Shown: piece by piece, positions 32,315-43,357 of the stretch | Layout: each line of letters begins with the position of its first letter | How positions within the stretch are numbered: the stretch's first letter is position 1 | From: Corynespora cassiicola | Taxonomy: Eukaryota; Ascomycota; Dothideomycetes; Pleosporales; Corynesporascaceae | Direction: 5' to 3' | Length of the DNA: 64,000 bases | Assembly: GCA_022059125.1 (NCBI GenBank) | Contig: JAEUWY010000023.1 | Location: 620,001-684,000, forward strand | The notes under the pieces: model-generated | The model's database searches: none | What the model was told of the DNA's origin: nothing | The model's input: the letters and a program-made list of their open reading frames with translations, nothing else | Position numbers and translations under genes: made by a program

Positions 32315-35300
32315 TTAATAACTCTGCCCCTCAAAATACGGCCTGAACCTTGGCTCCTCCTGCAATCCACACAGCCCAACACACTCATAGCACGCCATGA
32401 CCAACCTCGGAAACTTGAGACTCCAATACCTCAGATAGCCATGCGGCAATGGCCCCACCTTGGCCTTGACACTCTCATCCATATCCTCATAATGGTTCTT
32501 CTTATTTCGCAGCGCCCTCAACAGGTCCAGCACGCGATCGCCTGTATACTTTCTCTGCTTGCCCAAGCTAGCGACAAACGCATGGTCGAGGCGAGCCAGG
32601 AAATTGCGCTTTCCGATGGGGCCGCCGATGACGTCTTCGGAATAGTCTTCGAGGGCGGAGAGGTGGGCCGAGGGGGGGTCGCGAGGCTCGCGCTCCCAGT
32701 GGTCGGAGCAGTCGCAGAGGAAGTTGAGGCGCTTCTCTGCGGACCAGAAGAAGGGGTGGTTCATGACCTGCTGGGCCGTGGGGCGGTCTTCAGGGCGGTT
32801 GGAGAGCATCCAGCTGATGAGATGGATGGGCTCTTCCGAGTCGTCGCCGAGGCGGAGCTCCGTGTAGTTGGCCTTGTTCTTTTTTATGTTAAGTTCACGG
32901 ATCTGCATCCAGCCCTCGTCGTCGTCGAAGGGGTGGGAGCCATTGGTCAGGACGTAGAAGAAGACGCAGCCGAGCGAGAAGATATCCACGGCACGCTTGA
33001 CACCCTGGGCCACTGGGTCTGAGGAGCTGGACGAGTCGCGCGAGTGACCAGTTGAGCTTCCACGCTCCATCTCTCTGGGCTGAAGAATAAGCTCAGGCGC
33101 TTTCCAGCCGACAGTACCGGCGTTACCAGTGGTGCCGATTAGAGTGCTGACATTGTCGGGAAGCGTTTTGCACAGACCAAAGTCTGAGATGACGAGACGT
33201 GGTCCCTTCTTCTGGTTGCGTTGCGGGTATGCAATGAGGATGTTCTGAGGCTTGATGTCTCGGTGAATGATCCTCAAGCTGTGCAGATGGTTAACACCTT
33301 GAGCAAGCTGGAACAAAGCCCGGGGCACGTCGCTGTTGATCTCATTGACCAAGCGCTGCTGAGACTCGGTGAGCTCATCTCCTGGACGGCCATCCCGGTA
33401 CAGGTCGAATAGACTAGCTTGACAAAGCTCGACGGCAATGTACAAGAAGTTCTCGTCCTTTTCATCATCAAAGTAGCGAATAACGTTGGGATGAAGATCA
33501 CTCTCCTGCAGCAACTTGACCTCTTGTTCAGCGAGGCCAAAGTACTGAGGCAACATGCGTTTGACAGCAACCTCGCGTTCCTATCCAGTCAGCTGCATGT
33601 TGTGTAATCGAGCGCATGATACTCACGTTCCACTTTCCTTCGAACACAAAGGTGCCGCCGCTACCGTTGCCGAGAACGCGGTCAAAGTCGATGGTCAGCT
33701 TACCAATCTTCTTGATATTAGTCACATCCTGCATGTCATCGCCGTTCATAGTCATCTCATCCGGGTGGAGAGTTGGCGTCTGATCAAGCTGCTTGGCGGC
33801 GTCGACGATGCGATCAACCTCATCCTCGTCCTTGGGCTTCTTGTTTTTCCCCTTCTGTCCGCCACGCTTTCCCCGGTGAGTCTTCTTCTTCTTGACTGGG
33901 GTGGCAGGAGCGGTAGGATCTTGTCCATCAGTAGCAGGGGCTGGGTTAGCTGCGTTGAGCTCTGGGCTCTCCTCACCCTCGGGCACTGGCTCGGCGGTAG
34001 TTGTCCTCGAGAGGGTAAGATCGTCTTCATCTTCTGGAATATCAAAAGTAACTTTCTTCTCCTTTGGCTCGACAATGTCAGGGGTCGGTTCTGGAGCGGT
34101 CTCGGCTTCGCTTCCAGGGAGTTTCTCAGGGACCACCTCAGGCGTAGTGGCATCTCCAACGACAGGCAGGGCTGGCTTGTCCTCGGCTTCAGGGGCCGGG
34201 AGTGTCTCAGCCTGAGGGACCGCCGGGAGAGCCGAAGCTTTCGGCTCAGCCTTTTCGGTCCGAACAAAACGCGAAAGCAAACTTCTCGCGACTTGCAGCT
34301 GGTCAGGGCGGTCTAAGCCGTATTTTGCGCCGGCACCACACACCAAGGCCGCGAGGGTTGCGAGGACGATCCACCATTGATGGGCTTTTGTCTCAATGAC
34401 GGTCTGGGAGTCGTCCTTCACATGCTCTGCTGGCGGGAGCTCTGAGTAGGTTGGGACAGGCTCCTCCGTGTACGTAGGACCAGCGATTGCACGGATCTGA
34501 GATGGGGGCTCGACCTGGTAATCCAACAAATGCACGCCGACCAGTCCGTTCCTATCGGGCAGATGGTACGGCCCTTCCCAAGCGAGAAGGTCTTTGTGGG
34601 TATAGCAAAGCGCCAGATGGGCCCCGTCGGTAACGGCCGGATAGTTGGCTTCGGAGAGAGCATACCAGCTACCAGACTCGGTGGTGTTGAGCCAGACATG
34701 GGTAGCTCTGTCCTCCAGGTAGGCGAGCCCAGGCGGCTGGGGAAGGAGGACCAGTGTGGCCTCGGGGTTGTTATTGTCCTCGAATGGACGAGCGACGTCA
34801 AACACTCGTGCTACTGGGTAGGGCAACTTTCTTTCGAAGACGGGCCGTTTCTGCCACTTGGGGCGTTTGTGGTCCAAGGCAACGGCGTGCCCATCGTACC
34901 TGCTGTAAATGTACTGATCGTCCATGGTAGTGAGGTACTGCGCCTGCAGGTCGCGGTCCCGGTTGTTCGGGGACCACTCAGAGTACTTGATGGTGCACAT
35001 GTGGTCGCCCGTGAACTTGTTGTGGATGCTGATGATGTACTCGGTCTGGCCCAGGTTGAAGACTCCCCTGCATTCATGGCCCCTCGCGTTGAAGTACTCG
35101 GTCGTCTGCGGGGAGCAGCTCTCCGTGTCGAGCGTCATGGAGCCGCTCGGGCTGAAGCTCTTGGTGACGACGCCCGTCTTTGCGTTGACCACGTGCATGT
35201 AGTTCTTCTTCTCGGCCGTGTAGACGACGGGCGGGTCCTGGGGGTCGTCGCTGGCGTAGGGAGCCATGCCCTCGGCCAGCTGCTTGATGGTCATGCCCAG

Positions 35301-35948
35301 CTTCTGGAGGACGGGATAGGGGCCCGGCGAGAGGATGTAGAGAGGCCCATCCTCCTTGGGCTCGACGATCCAGAGGAATGGCTTGTCCTCGGGATTGTTG
35401 TTGTTGGAGTCGTTCTGGCCGGAGTAGATGACCTCGAGCATGGGCTTGCCCACCTTGAGCTCCCAGATTTCATCTCCAGTGTATCTGTCGCGTGCGTGTA
35501 TGTGGCCGTCGACGGTCGCCAGGAGAACAAAGTCCTCAACTTCCCAATCCTGCAGGGAACGCGCACTGGGGTGCGTGAGACCACCCGAGGAGGCAGCGTT
35601 CCCGGCAGGGGCGGCTCGGACAGCGGAGGCCGCTGGAGCCGTTGAGACTGTTGTTGCTACGGCGCGCTCGTTCTGGGCGAGGAGCGGCGTATAGGGTCGA
35701 CGCTTGCGGGCGTCGGCCTCACGGTCATGGCTGGACAGCCGGCCGTGGCGTGGTGGTGTGACTGTATTGTCCAGGCGGGCCTGGCCCTCGCGCGAGGACT
35801 GGCCATGGACGCGTTGGTGTTCCAGCGGATGCTGCTGCTGAGCGGCCGTGGAGATCAATATGGTTGGGAGGACGATCAGGATGGCGAGCAGGGTGGTGGT
35901 CGTCGTCGTGAGGCCGCTGCCGGCACCTGGCGGCCGGCGTCGCGGCAT
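32315..35948 (-). CDS. IRE1: IRE1 endoplasmic-reticulum stress sensor kinase/endoribonuclease, 1,195 aa
   Basis: Two exons, complement(33627..35948) and complement(32315..33580). The 46-nt intron falls inside the kinase domain after EGKWN and continues at EREVAVKR in phase. IRE1 senses unfolded protein in the ER lumen, oligomerises, autophosphorylates and splices the HAC1/XBP1-type mRNA. Domains: signal/anchor about residues 14-36; lumenal beta-propeller-like region starting at VLLATVDGHIHARDRYTG; transmembrane helix about 524-545 (WWIVLATLAALVCG); an acidic and Lys-rich linker (VKKKKTHRGKRGGQKGKNKK); kinase with Gly loop GNGSGG, Lys781, HRDIKPQN at about 880 and SDFGL; then the KEN ribonuclease domain (PF06479) to the C-terminus. 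A 371-residue open frame on the opposite strand is a shadow of this GC-rich gene. Confidence 0.95.
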
Positions 35949-36390
35949 TGCGGGCGAGGGGCGTGTCTACGATGCGGGCGATGAAGCCTGGAGCAGGCTG
36001 GAGGGGCGAGGGGGATGGGGCATGAGCGGGATGATATAGAGGAGGAGGAGCGACGGCGGGCAGGCTGGGCTGGTGTGAGATTTTGACCACGATATTAGAC
36101 GGCGGGGGCAGCTGAGAGCGTGCGCCGCCCCTGGAGGCGTTGCGACAGGGAATGTTATTGGGCTTGACAGCCGGCCACTAAGCTGCGATCCGCGCTGCTC
36201 CAGCGTCTCTCGATTTTAGACCCCGCTTGGCTTTAAGGCTGAGTGGGCGGGCGAACCTGGAGAAGAAGAGCCGTCGGGTGTGAAGAGCGAATGCGAGGGC
36301 GCAGGCCCGTCTTTGCGCCTCTGTGACCTCTTTATTGTGTGTGACGGGCTGCTGCTCCCAAGGGCGGCCGACACAAGGGCACCACGGTTC

Positions 36391-36454
36391 GACTGACTGA
36401 CTGACTTGCCTGCCTGCTCTGCCTGCCCTGCCTGCCCTGCTTGCCCTGCTTGCC
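36391..36454. repeat. Pyrimidine-biased simple repeat (GACT, then TGCCCTGCCT units)
   Basis: GACT is repeated about four times at 36391-36405, followed by imperfect ten-base units close to TGCCCTGCCT/TGCCCTGCTT. Seen directly. About 450-500 bp upstream of the IRE1 start codon. Confidence 0.6.
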
Positions 36455-37240
36455 CTTCCCTTACGTTGGCTTAGACGCCGACGCCTGCAGACGCTCATGC
36501 ACTCGACCTCGCCCATGCCCGCTGAGCCATCCGGACTAGGCATTTCTTACAAGCATAAGCCCCGAGTCGGTTACTGGGAGTGGATGTGCTCCCAGCCCCC
36601 GTGCGTGAGCCCCGTACCGTACCTAGGTCGACAAGCGAACCCACAGTCTGGCAAGCCGATGCGCAAAAAATCCACAACCGGTCGGCGGCAATATCCATGT
36701 GTATGGCTGCGGGCGGCCCTCCAACTATGGATGCACTCTACGCGGTGGCGGGCGGGGGAGTGATCAGCTGTCTGGGTGCCCTCCCCTCTCCACTAGGCCC
36801 AACGCCCACGCCCACCCACTGCCTCCCTCTGCCATCCGCCGTGCCTACACAGCGGCCTCGGGAGGCATATTGGGCAGCGTAGCACATGTGAGCCTCCGGG
36901 CCTCCCGTGCCCCGCCCCGCCCCTACACCGTCCTTCTGCACCCAAACGGGTCAATCGGTCCTCGAAAAGCTTAGAAGCCGCTGGAAGAGATTCTCAGACG
37001 GCAGCATCGCGCTTCTGAAACATAGGTGCAGGCTCGCCTCCCAGGCCAGAACATTCTGCTGAAACCGATTCGCCCATCAGTCCTGCGGGCGTAAACTCTC
37101 GCTCTAACCAACCCAGCCCAACACCGCCGACGGGGTCATGCCAACCCTCCCCGTCCCGCCGCCGCCTTCCTTCCCTCCACCCTCTCGCGGTCCAATTGCC
37201 AGGAAAATTTTTGCTCGTCGGGATTGAGGCTCCGCCTGTG

Positions 37241-37294
37241 CATCCTGTGCATCCTGTGCCTCCTGTGCCTCCCGTGCCTCCCGTGCCTCCCGTG
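37241..37294. repeat. Nine-base tandem repeat, six units
   Basis: Units CATCCTGTG (two), CCTCCTGTG (one) and CCTCCCGTG (three) follow one another without gaps, showing stepwise change along the array. It lies between the CCT2 stop and the IRE1 promoter. No function assigned. Confidence 0.7.
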
Positions 37295-37619
37295 TGTCTC
37301 CCCGCTCTCTTTATAGTAGCCCGCTCTGGTGGTGGTGGTGGTGTGTGGCAGTCTCACCTACCCAATTGGTGGTTACTCCACCACGCCAAGCCATCCGCAT
37401 CGGACGCATGGTCCAAGCAACTCGAGACATGGCCAACCTGCATATATGTTGATGGGGCGTCGAGTGCCACGCCCTCCTCACATTCATCAAGTCCCACACG
37501 GTTCCATTCTCGGGGTCCAGTCCCTCACGGCATTGATGTCATTGTCGTAGTATACACTCTATCTAGTGCCGAAGTCGTGGCAGCATCATGCTGGGACCCT
37601 TGCCCGTCTCACGCGCCCT

Positions 37620-39370
37620 TTACATCCGATTCCTTGCACGTGGCGCGCTCCTGATGATGTTGTCAACCCGAAGCAACAACTGTGGAGAAGGTTAGCTCTT
37701 GTTTCAATGTGCCTGTGCGAATGGGGATCTCTCACCTCTGCGGCCTCAGAAGCCGAGGAAACAACCGCGCGCTTCAGCTTGTAGCTTTCCACGACACCAA
37801 GTTCCCTCATGTCGGTAATGCCTCCACCAGGCGTCAGGAGGTCCAACCCAGAGCTGGTCAGCCCCGAATAGACAGCCTTGCGGAGCCGCGACACGAGATC
37901 GCTCGAGTCGAAACCCGCATTGTCGGCCAGGATGGTGGGAAGCTGCTGCAACGCCTTGGAGAACGATTCGACGGCAATGGCCTTCTTGCCATCGACGTTC
38001 TGGGCTGCCTCCGCAACGGCCTTGGCCATGACCATCTCGGCGCATCCACCACCCAGCGTCGTCCTGGGCTCCTTGACCGTCTGAGAAAGGACGGCGAGTG
38101 CGTCGTGAAGTGATCGCTCTGCCTCGTCGAGTAGCTGCTCGGTGGCACCGCGGAGGACCACAGTACAAGCTTTACCCGCCGCTACGCCCGAGAACTTGAT
38201 CAGGGTGTCCTCTCCAATAATCACCTCCTCGATCAGATCGCAGTGTCCCAGCTTAACGTTCTCGGGGTGATCAAACGTCGAGGTGATGTCTCCTCCCGTG
38301 ACTAGTGCCAGCCGCTCAACGCCGTCGAAGTCGGCATGCTCGATGGAGGAGATGCCCGCATCGGCGAACAACTGCTCCGGCCAGTTGTAGATGAGCTGGC
38401 GGTTGACGAAGCAGTTGACTCCGTGTGCCTTGATGCGCTCCACCTTGGCCTTCATCTTCTCGCGCTCCGCCTTCTCGAGCTCCGCCAGCTTGCCGGTCGA
38501 GTCGACCTTGACCCTAGCGCCAAAAATTTTGATCTTGTCCGTGTCCATCGAGGTGTTGGCCACTAGGATCTTTGCGTTCTCTATCCGCTTGGGCTGGTTG
38601 ACACCAAACTTCTTGTCTAGGATGAATCCCTCGTCCAGGTAAGAGTCCTTGAGCTTTCCTCCCGCCTTCTTGATGATCTGAATGTGAGTGAGGTCAGTGG
38701 AGCCCTGCATCCTCAGGACGGCGTCCACGGCAAGCTTTGCAAATTGCTGTCGATCTTGGCTGAGCACCTTGGAGCTCAGCGTCGTCCGGGCGATGGCCTC
38801 GAGGTCTTTCCTGAAAGCCTTCTCGTCCTTGCTGTTATCCACGGCCGTCTTCTCCAAAGCTGCGAGGGCCGCCTGGCTTGCTATCCTGTAGCCCTCAATG
38901 ATGGTCTGGGGGTGAATCTTCTGGTCCACGAGCTTCTCGGCCTCGCGCAGCAGTTCCGCAGCGAGAACGGTGACTGACGTGGTTCCGTCGCCCACCTCAT
39001 CGTCCTGTACTTTTGAAATGTTGACCAAAACTTTTGCGGCGGCGTTGTCGAGGGCAATAGCCTTGAGGATAGTTGCTCCGTCGTTGGTGACCATGATCTC
39101 GCCGGTCGAGCTGCGGGGCTATGTTAGCAGAGCTCCAGGCAAGCTGCCCGACGCACTTACCCAGACTGTAATATCTTGTCCATTCCCTTGGGGCCCAGCG
39201 TGCTCTTCACCAAGTCTCCGACGGCAATAGCGCCCACAAAGGCCGACAGGCGCGCATTCTCGCCCTTCTCTTCCGTCACGTCCTCCGCAAAAATCTGGGT
39301 GGGATTGTTCGACTGGGGCGGGGTTAGCAGGTGCGGGTGTAGTGCAGAAAAAATAGCAGCAACATACCAT
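37620..39370 (-). CDS. CCT2: CCT2, beta subunit of the cytosolic chaperonin TRiC/CCT, 529 aa
   Basis: Four exons: complement(39368..39370), (39161..39312), (37736..39110) and (37620..37679). The first coding exon is only the ATG, directly followed by GTATGT; the second begins [22 protein letters not shown], the beta-subunit N-terminus. TRiC folds actin, tubulin and WD40 proteins in an ATP-driven double ring. Seen: [14 protein letters not shown], the nucleotide-site motif [22 protein letters not shown], the apical-domain region and the late [33 protein letters not shown]. The last exon gives [19 protein letters not shown], the expected C-terminus; without this splice the frame runs on into unrelated sequence. 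Length equals the family norm. Divergent from USP39, sharing a 301-bp promoter. Confidence 0.94.
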
Positions 39371-39671
39371 TTTGGCCTGGAATTAAAACAGCTGTCTGAG
39401 GGGTATCTATAAAGCTGGTGGGGCGGGCATAAAGGTGCCTGGCGACGCGACTTTTTTCCAGTGTTTGCTGGGTTTGCAGGGATCGGCGGAACTCTTGGCG
39501 CCCCGACATCACGTTTCTCTGGGAGCTTCTGTTGCCTTGGACCGCCGCAGATAACCCTCAACGCGCCCACCCACGGTTTTTGTGCCCTTTCCCTCCGCTC
39601 TCAGCTGCAGCATTCACTCCGCATCCCCCCAATTCCGTCGTCAGCACTGTAACGCCCGCACCGAGCCCATC
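39371..39671. promoter_or_regulatory. Shared divergent promoter of CCT2 and USP39/SAD1
   Basis: A 301-bp region between two housekeeping start codons. Pyrimidine-rich stretches lie near both starts, with no clear TATA box. The open frame of the USP39 gene extends into it without an in-frame ATG of family type. Confidence 0.45.
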
Positions 39672-41369
39672 ATGCCAAAGCGAGAGGCGACGGAGCCTCT
39701 GGAGGAGGTCGCGGACGTGACTTCACCAGCTCCAAAGAAGGTGCACATGGAGGATGAGGAGCTGGAGGTACCCGAAGCGACCAATGGGTCTGAAGACCAC
39801 CAACGCCTCATGTCCCCACGTCCAGAGGACCGCGACAAGATCGACATCGTCGGAGCCGACGCCGAGGAGCATGCAGAGCTGGCCGAAGCTGGCGCATTGG
39901 ACGAGGACGACGAGAACCTGCCCGCTATGACTATTACCAAGCGCCAGGATGCGCCTGTGGAAGGCTACACTGATCTCTACCTCGACACCATCAATCGCAA
40001 GGTTCTGGACTTTGACTTCGAGAAGCTCTGTTCCGTGACACTCTCTAACATCAACGTCTACGCCTGTCTTGTATGCGGAAAATACTACCAAGGACGAGGA
40101 CCCAAGTCACAGGCATACTTTCATGCGCTCGAGGAGGGACATCACGTCTTCATCAACATGGAGATGAAGAAGGTCTACGTCCTGCCCGAAGGCTACGAGG
40201 TCAAATCCAGGTCCTTGGACGATATCAAGTTTGTGGTGGATCCACGGCTGAGCAAGCAGGAGGTGGCTAAGCTGGACAAGGAGCAGAAGGTGTCGTGGGA
40301 TCTCTTGAACAAGGAATACACTCCGGGGTTCGTCGGCATGAACAACATCAAGGCCAATGACTACTTTAATGTAGTCATCCAGGCGCTTTCGCATGTTGTT
40401 CCTCTACGAAACTACTTCATGTTGGAGGACTTTTCAAATAGGCCACAACTTGCCCAGCGCTTCAGCACTATCGTGCGCAAGATTTGGAATCCACGTGCCT
40501 TCAAGAGCCATGTATCGCCGCACGAACTACTACAGGAGATTGCGCTTCGATCATCCAAGCGATTCACCTTAACCGATCAGTCCGACCCCGTTGACTTTCT
40601 CTCATGGTTCCTCAACCACTTACACTTGGCTGTCGGCGGTTCCAGGACTAAACCCGGTTCGAGCATCGTCCAAAAAGTCTTCCAGGGCACTCTCAAGATT
40701 GAGTCTCAGGAAATCACGGCGCGTGCTGATGCTGGCGATCGCCTGCGCTTCGAGGATGCTGCTGTCAAGACGGACATCACCAAATTCCTAGTGCTGACCC
40801 TTGACCTGCCCGCCGCGCCACTGTTCCAGGACGCGTTGGAGAAGAACATCATCCCGCAGGTGCCCCTTACGACCATTTTGAGAAAATACGATGGCGTGCA
40901 TCCACAGGAGAAGATGAAGAACCGAGTACGCTACCGCCTGTTGCATCCTCTCCCTCCTTACTTGCTGTTCCACATCAAGCGTTTCAGCAGGAACAAGTTC
41001 GTGTCTGAGCGAAACCCGACCATCGTCACCTTTCCGACCGAGTCTCTCGACATGGCCCCTTACGTGGAACCCAACCCGAACGAACACCCGCCCGGTGAGC
41101 CAATCTACTACGACCTTGTGGCAAATATCACGCATGAGGCTGTCAAGAAAAAGGATGATAGTGTAGAAGGCGAACAAGAGACCAAGGTCTGGAAAGTTCA
41201 GCTGCGTGATCGCAGCCGCAACGATTGGTTTATTATGCAGGATTTATTCGTTGAGCCGGAACGTGCTGAGACATTGTTCACAAAGGAGAGTTATGTTCAA
41301 GTATGGGAGCGGCGGCGAGGCAAGACCACATCTGCAGCCACAAAAGGCAAGGGTAAAGCACCTTCATGA
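39672..41369 (+). CDS. SAD1: USP39/Sad1-like tri-snRNP protein, inactive ubiquitin-protease fold, 565 aa
   Basis: Single exon; the start is the ATG at 39672 (MPKREATEP). The family stabilises the U4/U6.U5 tri-snRNP and is needed for pre-mRNA splicing in the nucleus. Seen: an acidic N-terminus; a zf-UBP zinc finger with Cys120, C-x2-C at 132/135 and His residues in FHALEEGHH (about 150-158); then a USP-type domain from about residue 225 (TPGFVGMNNIKANDYFNVVIQAL) through LPPYLLFHIKRF to a C-terminal Lys-rich tail. At the place where active proteases have NTCYMN-type Cys, this protein has ANDYFN, so the catalytic cysteine is missing, as is normal for this family. The YYDLVANITHE segment replaces the usual catalytic-His region. 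Confidence 0.93.
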   Translation: MPKREATEPLEEVADVTSPAPKKVHMEDEELEVPEATNGSEDHQRLMSPRPEDRDKIDIVGADAEEHAELAEAGALDEDDENLPAMTITKRQDAPVEGYTDLYLDTINRKVLDFDFEKLCSVTLSNINVYACLVCGKYYQGRGPKSQAYFHALEEGHHVFINMEMKKVYVLPEGYEVKSRSLDDIKFVVDPRLSKQEVAKLDKEQKVSWDLLNKEYTPGFVGMNNIKANDYFNVVIQALSHVVPLRNYFMLEDFSNRPQLAQRFSTIVRKIWNPRAFKSHVSPHELLQEIALRSSKRFTLTDQSDPVDFLSWFLNHLHLAVGGSRTKPGSSIVQKVFQGTLKIESQEITARADAGDRLRFEDAAVKTDITKFLVLTLDLPAAPLFQDALEKNIIPQVPLTTILRKYDGVHPQEKMKNRVRYRLLHPLPPYLLFHIKRFSRNKFVSERNPTIVTFPTESLDMAPYVEPNPNEHPPGEPIYYDLVANITHEAVKKKDDSVEGEQETKVWKVQLRDRSRNDWFIMQDLFVEPERAETLFTKESYVQVWERRRGKTTSAATKGKGKAPS

Positions 41370-42024
41370 GCTTTGTCTTGGGTTAAGAAATTAGAAACTC
41401 GTTATCAACGTTAGTCAAGGCCCGTTGGGAGCGTACTAAACGCCATAGAAGTGCGACGCCCTTTCGGCCATTAAACCCTGGCTCTGGACAAGCCTTTCAG
41501 CCATCGTCATACTGCCATTATGGCTGGCAGGATTAGGTGAACTGAGGTTTTTGTATGATAGGATGGGGTGGAGTTTCCGGCTCGATTTATCTATTTTTGA
41601 AGAGAAGGAGTGGAATTGTATACCCAATGAAAAGTTGATGCATACACTCTGGCCAGTGCGTGAGTGCCATTAGAAAATGCTCAGACTTTATGTTCTGTCT
41701 ACATCCACAAAGATTAGAACACTCGATGCTACGTGCCAGAAAGCTAGTTTTTTAATCTCCAGCTTTTGGATGCAAATTGGTGTCGGATCATCACTTCACT
41801 CACTTTCTTGTATATGCCAAAAGACGAAGAAAGGGGACACAAGAACAAACAAAAGAACAAAGAACATCGACAATTGGAGCAAACCATGACTAGTCATACC
41901 TTGTGCTGCAGCTTCCAATGTAGAACGTTTTGTATACTATAAGTTTTTTTTTTTTTCGAAAACGGGATTAATGAAAGAATGAATAGAAAATCATTAAACG
42001 AATGTCATCATTCAACACATTGCT
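41370..42024. other. 3' intergenic region between converging genes
   Basis: No exon is supported. A T-rich homopolymer (about 12 T) lies near 41945-41956. Confidence 0.5.
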
Positions 42025-43357
42025 TCAAGCCGTCCTCTCCCCATCCCCAATAATACTCGCAACGACTGTCTGGACAACAGCAATCGCCGCCACCGTCCTT
42101 GTCAACGTAACCAACCCACTTCCCTTTCCTCTAGCCTCTGTCTTCTTTCCTCCACCATCTTTACCCTCTTCTTTTACATCCTCACACATCGTTTTACTAC
42201 AAACCGTCAGCATATATTCCAACCCAAGCATTCGTTGAAACCACCACTGCTTCTCTTTCGTCCCTGCAACAGTCTTCGTCTGCGTCTCAGTCTTAACCGT
42301 CGTATATGCCGGCCCACAACTTTGATGCGGATACGGATACGGACACCGCGGACCAGGCTCCACGACAATCGTTTTCACAACCTCGACCTCAAGCTTCGAC
42401 GCCGCAGCATGAGCCTTGCGCGACGTGAGCCACGCACCAAGACTTTACACACGCAGATGGCGAAAAGGAAAGGTAGAAACAGACACGCATCCAACCCCCA
42501 AAGCAACAAAACGAAAAAAAAAGAGGTTGTCAAAAACTCACCACAGCAACGCCCGTCTCCCTCGGCTTTTCCTCCCGACTATCGAACTTCGGCTCCTTGG
42601 TCACCCACGCGGTGAGCAGCCACGGGATCCTCTTCGCGTCCCGCGGGCCGACAGACCCCTTGTCTCGCCTCTGGAGTTTCGCATCGGCAGGACCGGGACT
42701 CTGGTTGCGCCGGGGCTGCACGGCGACTGCGGGGACGAGGAGGGGACTGGGCGACGTGTAGTCACTTGGATTGACTGGGACTACGACGATGGCGGTGGAG
42801 GTTTGCTGGAGAGGGTTCGTGAATATCGGTGGTGGGGGTTGGGCCATGGTGGTGCTCGTTTGGGTTGAGGGTTTGGGGGCGGGAGGGCTGGGAAGATAAG
42901 TTAGCGGATACCTTGGTATTTGTCTAGGGGAGCTAGATGGGGAGGCTACGTACGAGGGTGGTGAGGTTGAGACTGCCGGCTTTGTGGAAAAGCGGTTAGT
43001 GTGCGTTCGGAGGGTACTTGGGAGAGCGGAGTGGCAGGAGCGGGGGGAGGTGGGGTGGTTGGCCCCGGAGCCTCCGTAGGACATCCAGGGCAGCTTTGGG
43101 GTGGGGTTGGAAGAAGTGATGGTGGGGGATTGTTGGGTAACAGTTACGACGACCGTCTTGGTGACGCGTTTTTGGATGCTTACGTGCTCGGTGCCTTCGT
43201 AGAGTTTGGCTACTTAGTGTTAGTATTCCAAATATGTGTGCCTGAGTGTATGGGCTAAGTAGGTCTCACTATCACCGTTTGGTTCTGGACGGGGAATGTA
43301 GACACCGCTGACTACATGGGCGACGGTGGCTACTAGGATCAAGTTTTTGAACTGCAT
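42025..43357 (-). CDS. Secreted Pro/Ser-rich protein, about 359 aa, unknown function
   Basis: Proposed exons: complement(43270..43357), (42954..43209), (42542..42887) and (42025..42414). Donors GTGAGA, GTACGT and GTGAGT; an ACTAAC branch precedes the first acceptor and a CTAAC the second; phases agree. The second intron is a multiple of three without stops, so it might be retained. The protein begins with a signal peptide (MQFKNLILVATVAHVVSG), then a Thr/Val strand-rich part, a long Pro/Ser/Thr-rich middle with several RR/KR pairs, a short Cys-containing region (PRCPYPYPHQSCGP) and, near the C-terminus, a hydrophobic run (TVAAIAVVQTVVASII) before a short polar tail. It may be a wall-associated or membrane-anchored surface protein. 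Family not recognised. Confidence 0.6.

Larger units (their letters stand above)
35949..37619. other. GC-rich 1.7-kb region upstream of IRE1
   Basis: It holds the promoter and probably a long leader of IRE1, plus the 3' UTR of CCT2. Two simple tandem repeats lie in it (36391-36454 and 37241-37294). Overlapping open frames on all strands have low-complexity composition and no splice or family support. Confidence 0.5.

Noticed and set aside
34530..35645. 371-codon plus-strand open frame
   Set aside because: Antisense shadow of the GC-rich IRE1 lumenal exon; no domain, and the minus strand encodes the clear protein.
36391..37294. CRISPR-like array from short repeats
   Set aside because: Units are contiguous simple repeats without spacers, in a eukaryotic genome.
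37136..37654. Open frames encoding Pro-Val or Arg-His repeats
   Set aside because: Direct translation of the nine-base tandem repeat; not genes.
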